Shown here one piece after another: positions 60,745 through 64,000 of a stretch of 64,000 nucleotides of DNA; position 1 is the stretch's first letter; every line of letters begins with the position of its first letter. Origin of the DNA: an uncultured Spirochaeta sp. GTDB lineage: Bacteria; Spirochaetota; Spirochaetia; DSM-27196; Alkalispirochaetaceae. Under the pieces are notes generated by a model. The model had not been told where the DNA came from. It saw nothing but the letters and a program-made list of their open reading frames with translations, and did not search any database. Both the position numbers and the translations under genes were made by a program. Where the stretch lies: assembly GCA_913030605.1 (NCBI GenBank), contig CAJWEZ010000010.1, positions 1 through 64,000 on the forward strand, given 5' to 3'.

Positions 60745-61722
60745 TCACACCATATGGCAGGCGCTGAAGTGCCCCGGCGCCTTCTCTTCCAGTTCCGGTC
60801 GACTGTCCCGACAGACCTGCTGAGCCAGCGGGCATCGCGGTGCGAACGGGCATCCCCGGGGCGGGTCCAGCGGATTGGGGACCTCCCCTTCCAGCGCCCG
60901 CAGCGGGTGCCTGGCCGCATAGGCCGGGTCCGGCACGGGGATCGCCGCCAGCAGTGCCCGGGTGTACGGGTGCTGCGGGTGCTCGAACAGTTCATCGCGC
61001 GAGGTGAGCTCCACGATACGCCCCAGATACATGACGGCGATCCGCGACGAGATGTGACGCACCATGGACAGGTCGTGGGCGATGAAGAGGAACGTCAGAT
61101 TCAGTTCCTGCTGCAACCGCTCCAGGAGCGTGACAACCTGCGCCTGTACCGACACGTCGAGCGCGGAGATAGGTTCGTCGCACACGACGAATTCCGGATC
61201 CACCGCCAGGGCGCGGGCGATGCCGATCCGTTGCCGCTGCCCGCCGGAGAACTCGTGGGGAAACCGGTTTACAAACGACGGGTCGAGGTTCACGCGACGC
61301 AGGAGCTCCCGGCTCCGGTCCTCGCGTTCCTTTTTTGTCAGGTGCGGGTGGTGGATCAGCAGCGGTTCCGCCACGATACTGCCCACGGTAAGCCGTGGGT
61401 TCAGCGAGGAGTACGGATCCTGAAACACGATCTGCATCCGTCGCCGGTACGGGAGCATCTCCTTGCGGGTGAGCCCGGTCAGCTCATCGTCCCCGTACCG
61501 AACGCTTCCGGCGGTTGCCGGGTACAGCTGCAGAATCGTGCGTCCCACCGTGGATTTTCCGCACCCGCTCTCGCCGACGAGACCGAGTGTCTCCCCCGGG
61601 AACACGTCCATATCCACACCGTTTACGGCGTGCACGGTCTTGGTCTGCCTGAGGAGCCCGCCTTCGGTGACAAAGTGTTTCGTCAGGCCCCGGACCCGGA
61701 CAAGCGCGTCTTTCGATTCCAT
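60745..61722 (-). CDS. oppF: Oligopeptide/dipeptide ABC transporter ATP-binding protein (OppF type), second system
   Basis: This 325-residue subunit has Walker [12 protein letters not shown], signature [10 protein letters not shown], Walker [12 protein letters not shown] and H-loop [11 protein letters not shown]. The Opp C-terminal Cys cluster ([14 protein letters not shown]) is present. Unlike the OppF at 21501-22514, its Walker B has the normal DEP. It works with the oppD, oppC and oppB genes immediately upstream. The short intergenic distances show one operon continuing into the M18 gene. Confidence 0.93.
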   Translation of the reverse strand: MESKDALVRVRGLTKHFVTEGGLLRQTKTVHAVNGVDMDVFPGETLGLVGESGCGKSTVGRTILQLYPATAGSVRYGDDELTGLTRKEMLPYRRRMQIVFQDPYSSLNPRLTVGSIVAEPLLIHHPHLTKKEREDRSRELLRRVNLDPSFVNRFPHEFSGGQRQRIGIARALAVDPEFVVCDEPISALDVSVQAQVVTLLERLQQELNLTFLFIAHDLSMVRHISSRIAVMYLGRIVELTSRDELFEHPQHPYTRALLAAIPVPDPAYAARHPLRALEGEVPNPLDPPRGCPFAPRCPLAQQVCRDSRPELEEKAPGHFSACHMV

Positions 61723-61728
61723 CTCTGC

Positions 61729-62703
61729 CTACCTTCCCGTGGGGTTCCAGCACGCCACCGCGTGGTCCGAGCCGACCGGTTCCAGCACCGGGTTCTCCTC
61801 CCGACACCGGTCGGTCACCCGCGGACACCGCGGCGCAAACGGACACCCGACGGGTGGCGACAACAGATTCGGCGGGGCCCCCGGAATCGGAGTGAGGTCG
61901 TGGTGTGCGCCGTCGGTGATCTGTGGAAGCGATCCCAGCAGTCCCAGCGTGTACGGGTGCTGCGGGTGCTCAAACAGATCCCCCACCCGCGCCTTCTCAA
62001 CGATGAAGCCCGCGTACATGACCTGGACCTTCTCGGCGAAGTTCGCCACCACGCCCAGATCGTGGGTTATCCAGATCACCGACATGTTTTTCTGGCGCTG
62101 GATGTCTTTGACGAGGGTAAGAATCTGCGCCTGGATCGTGACGTCGAGCGCGGTTGTCGGTTCGTCGGCGATCAGCAGCCGGGGATCACAGGCCAGGGCG
62201 ATGGCGATCATAACCCGCTGTCGCATGCCCCCCGAGAACTGAAACGCGTAATCGTCGATCCGGCGGTGCGGCTCCGGAATCCCCACCAGGCGCAGCAGCT
62301 CGATCGCCCGCTCCCGCGCCTCGCGCTTGGACACCCGAAGGTGCCGGACGATTCCCTCCGTGAGCTGCCGCCGGATCGTGAGAACCGGGTTGAGACTCGT
62401 CATCGGATCCTGGAACACCATCCCGATGTCGCGCCCTCGCCGGTCACGAATCTCCTGCTCCGGGAGCGCCAGGAGGTCCACACCGTCGAAGCGGGCGGTG
62501 CCCGACTCGATGCGCCCCGGCGGTTGCGGAATGAGCTGCAGCAGGGAGAGTGTCCCCACGCTCTTGCCGCAGCCGCTCTCGCCGACGATGGCGAGCGTCT
62601 CACCTTCCTCAACGGAATAGGAAATCCCGTTGACCGCGTGGACTACGCCTTCGCGGGTGTGGAAGCGCGTCTTCAGGTCCTGTACGTCAAGAATCGTTGC
62701 CAC
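61729..62703 (-). CDS. oppD: Oligopeptide/dipeptide ABC transporter ATP-binding protein (OppD type), second system
   Basis: This 324-residue subunit has Walker [12 protein letters not shown], signature [10 protein letters not shown], Walker [13 protein letters not shown] and H-loop [11 protein letters not shown], with the C-terminal [14 protein letters not shown] cluster. It lies 6 bases before oppF and 12 bases after oppC. The paralogous oppD at 22511-23497 serves the other peptide operon. Confidence 0.94.
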   Translation of the reverse strand: MATILDVQDLKTRFHTREGVVHAVNGISYSVEEGETLAIVGESGCGKSVGTLSLLQLIPQPPGRIESGTARFDGVDLLALPEQEIRDRRGRDIGMVFQDPMTSLNPVLTIRRQLTEGIVRHLRVSKREARERAIELLRLVGIPEPHRRIDDYAFQFSGGMRQRVMIAIALACDPRLLIADEPTTALDVTIQAQILTLVKDIQRQKNMSVIWITHDLGVVANFAEKVQVMYAGFIVEKARVGDLFEHPQHPYTLGLLGSLPQITDGAHHDLTPIPGAPPNLLSPPVGCPFAPRCPRVTDRCREENPVLEPVGSDHAVACWNPTGR

Positions 62704-62715
62704 AGCGCTGCCTCA

Positions 62716-63618
62716 CTACAGGGTCGGATCGAGGGCATCCTGCAGACCGTCACCCATAAAGTTGACGCACAGGACGGTGATCAGAATTGCCATGCCCGGG
62801 AAGATCGTGAGCCACGGCTCCGACGCCATCGTGGCCTGGCTGTCCATGAGCATGTTTCCCCACGTCGGAATCGGCGGCGACACCCCCAGACCGAGAAAGC
62901 TCAGCGACGACTCCACGATGATCGCGTCACCGACGCCCAGCGTGGCGCCAACGACGATCGAGTTGAACACGTTGGGGATGATGTGCCGAAGGACCACGGC
63001 GCGGTCGCCGGCCCCCAGTGCGTGGGCGGCGGTAACGTAGTCGTTCTGCTTCACCGCGAGGATCGCCCCGCGCACCACCCGCGCCGTCGACATCCAGCTG
63101 AAAAACCCGATGATCAGCATCAGTCCCAGGACCTGGGTGTCGGCGTAGGCACCGAGGACGATCATGAGCGGCAGCGTGGGGATCGAATACGCCAGGTCGG
63201 TGAGCCGCATCAGCAGGTTGTCGATGCGCCCGCCATAGTATCCCGCCGTGGCCCCCACCAGCGTGCCGATGAGCGTACCGATAAACGCCGAGGTCAGTCC
63301 GATCGTGATCGAAATGCGCCCGCCGAAGAGCAACCGGGTGAACAAATCGCGCCCCAGGGCGTCGGTACCGAGCAGGTGAACCGCGTTGGGCCGCTGTCGG
63401 ATATTCGCGAGGTCGATCGCATCGAACTCGTAGGGCGCCACGATCGGCGCGGCCATACACAGTACCGTAAGCACGAGAAGCACCACCGCGGATATCATCG
63501 CGAGTCGGTGTCGCCGGAACTTGCTCCACGCGATGCGCGCGTTGGACCGCTGGACGGTATCGATTCCCTCAACGAGGAGGGCGTTGTCAGTGGCGAGGCT
63601 GTCGTTGTGTTCAGTCAT
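62716..63618 (-). CDS. oppC: Oligopeptide/dipeptide ABC transporter permease (OppC type), second system
   Basis: This 300-residue permease has an extended N-terminus (WSKFRRHRLAMISAVVLLVL), the HLLGTDALGRDLFTRLLFG motif and the EAA loop AAHALGAGDRAVVLRHIIPN. It ends GDGLQDALDPTL. The start overlaps the oppB stop by 8 bases. It pairs with the OppB-type permease that runs off the right edge. Confidence 0.94.
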   Translation of the reverse strand: MTEHNDSLATDNALLVEGIDTVQRSNARIAWSKFRRHRLAMISAVVLLVLTVLCMAAPIVAPYEFDAIDLANIRQRPNAVHLLGTDALGRDLFTRLLFGGRISITIGLTSAFIGTLIGTLVGATAGYYGGRIDNLLMRLTDLAYSIPTLPLMIVLGAYADTQVLGLMLIIGFFSWMSTARVVRGAILAVKQNDYVTAAHALGAGDRAVVLRHIIPNVFNSIVVGATLGVGDAIIVESSLSFLGLGVSPPIPTWGNMLMDSQATMASEPWLTIFPGMAILITVLCVNFMGDGLQDALDPTL

Positions 63619-64000
63619 AGCTGATCCGGGGATCCAGAAAGCCGTATACGACGTCGGCCACCAGGTTGAAGGCGACGACCATGAAGGAGCCCATCATCAT
63701 GATGCCCATGAGCATCGGGTAGTCCCGGGCGTGCATCGACTGGATGAACAGCCGACCGATTCCCGGCCATCCAAAGATCGTCTCGGTGATGACGGCACCG
63801 GAAAACAGTTTCGCGATGCTCAGAGTCATGACCGAAACGACGGGGATACTCGCGTTTTTCAGGGCGTGGATCGCGATCACCGTTCGCCGGGTAAGACCCT
63901 TGGCGTATGCGGTGCGCACGTAGTCCTGACGGAGGACGCCCAGCATCGAACTGCGCATGTACCGGGACCAGCCGGCGATGTAGTGCAGCGCCAGTACGGT
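63611..64000 (-). CDS. oppB: Oligopeptide/dipeptide ABC transporter permease (OppB type), partial at window edge
   Basis: Only the C-terminal part (about 130 residues) is in the window; the gene continues beyond 64000. Visible features are YVRTAYAKGLTRRTVIAIHA (EAA loop), SGAVITETIFGWPGIGRL and the conserved end VYGFLDPRISYD, all typical of OppB/DppB. The ATG at 63958 is internal, since the open frame continues to the edge. A peptide-binding protein gene is expected upstream, outside this window. Confidence 0.92.
   Translation of the reverse strand, partial: TVLALHYIAGWSRYMRSSMLGVLRQDYVRTAYAKGLTRRTVIAIHALKNASIPVVSVMTLSIAKLFSGAVITETIFGWPGIGRLFIQSMHARDYPMLMGIMMMGSFMVVAFNLVADVVYGFLDPRISYD

Noticed and set aside
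60733-63624. A 963-codon plus-strand open frame opposite oppF/oppD/oppC
   Set aside because: It is an antisense shadow of three clear ABC transporter genes; composition is Arg/His/Pro-rich without any domain, as expected in GC-rich DNA.

Overview
The window is GC-rich, densely coding bacterial chromosome. It most likely comes from a free-living spirochaete (Spirochaetales). Both extracytoplasmic solute-binding proteins (29659-31356 and 44163-45449) have the FAGG-x-QE sequence after the signal peptide that is typical of spirochaetal binding proteins. There are also long-coiled-coil and PEGA-type envelope proteins, a class III adenylate cyclase and a chemoreceptor. The lineage call is an inference. 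No rRNA, tRNA, CRISPR array, phage or insertion sequence was seen. Most same-strand neighbours overlap by 4 bases (ATGA or GTGA), so operon structure is clear.

Layout. 0-6.3 kb: a TonB-dependent receptor, an NAD-dependent epimerase, a glyoxalase-fold protein, a lipoprotein gene broken by an in-frame TAG, and an SMP-30-type lactonase. 6.4-8.9 kb: a LuxP-like periplasmic sensor followed by a HisKA_2 histidine kinase. 9-11 kb: a membrane-anchored coiled-coil protein with an apparently leaderless start. 11-17 kb: a four-gene minus-strand envelope operon (repeat lipoprotein, HAMP-adenylate cyclase, two secreted PEGA/beta-barrel proteins). 17.2-18.75 kb: an acyl-CoA dehydrogenase.

18.85-33.7 kb is a peptide and amino-acid catabolic island made of two convergent operons. 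The plus operon encodes an aminotransferase and an M24 peptidase. The minus operon encodes RidA, a MalY-type aminotransferase, a peptide-binding protein, an M20 peptidase, a stand-alone creatinase-N domain protein, a second M20, an M24 peptidase and OppBCDF. Nearly identical 15-bp palindromes (TTGTCA-N3-TGAYAA) precede the first gene of each operon. A YheO/DauR-type regulator gene lies just upstream of the second palindrome. An aldo/keto reductase fused to a RidA-like domain is divergent from the regulator.

38.1-46.6 kb looks like a cell-wall sugar (MurNAc) salvage locus: ROK repressor, sugar-binding protein, two sugar permeases, NamZ (DUF1343), a serine hydrolase and a double-length MurQ/GCKR-like SIS protein. 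It parallels the Bacillus subtilis murQ-namZ locus, with an ABC importer in place of the PTS. The ROK gene and the transport operon share an 18-bp putative operator and similar promoters. 46.7-50.7 kb holds a frame-broken gene, a lipoprotein, a quinone-reductase-like enzyme, a SEC-C protein and a hydroxyisobutyrate-dehydrogenase-family enzyme.

50.8-64 kb: a GntR regulator converges on a second long peptide-utilisation operon running from beyond the right edge (OppBCDF, M18 aminopeptidase, a ThDP enzyme, two Gfo/Idh/MocA oxidoreductases and three consecutive DUF885 proteins). The third DUF885 protein lacks the usual HE pair at the active site.
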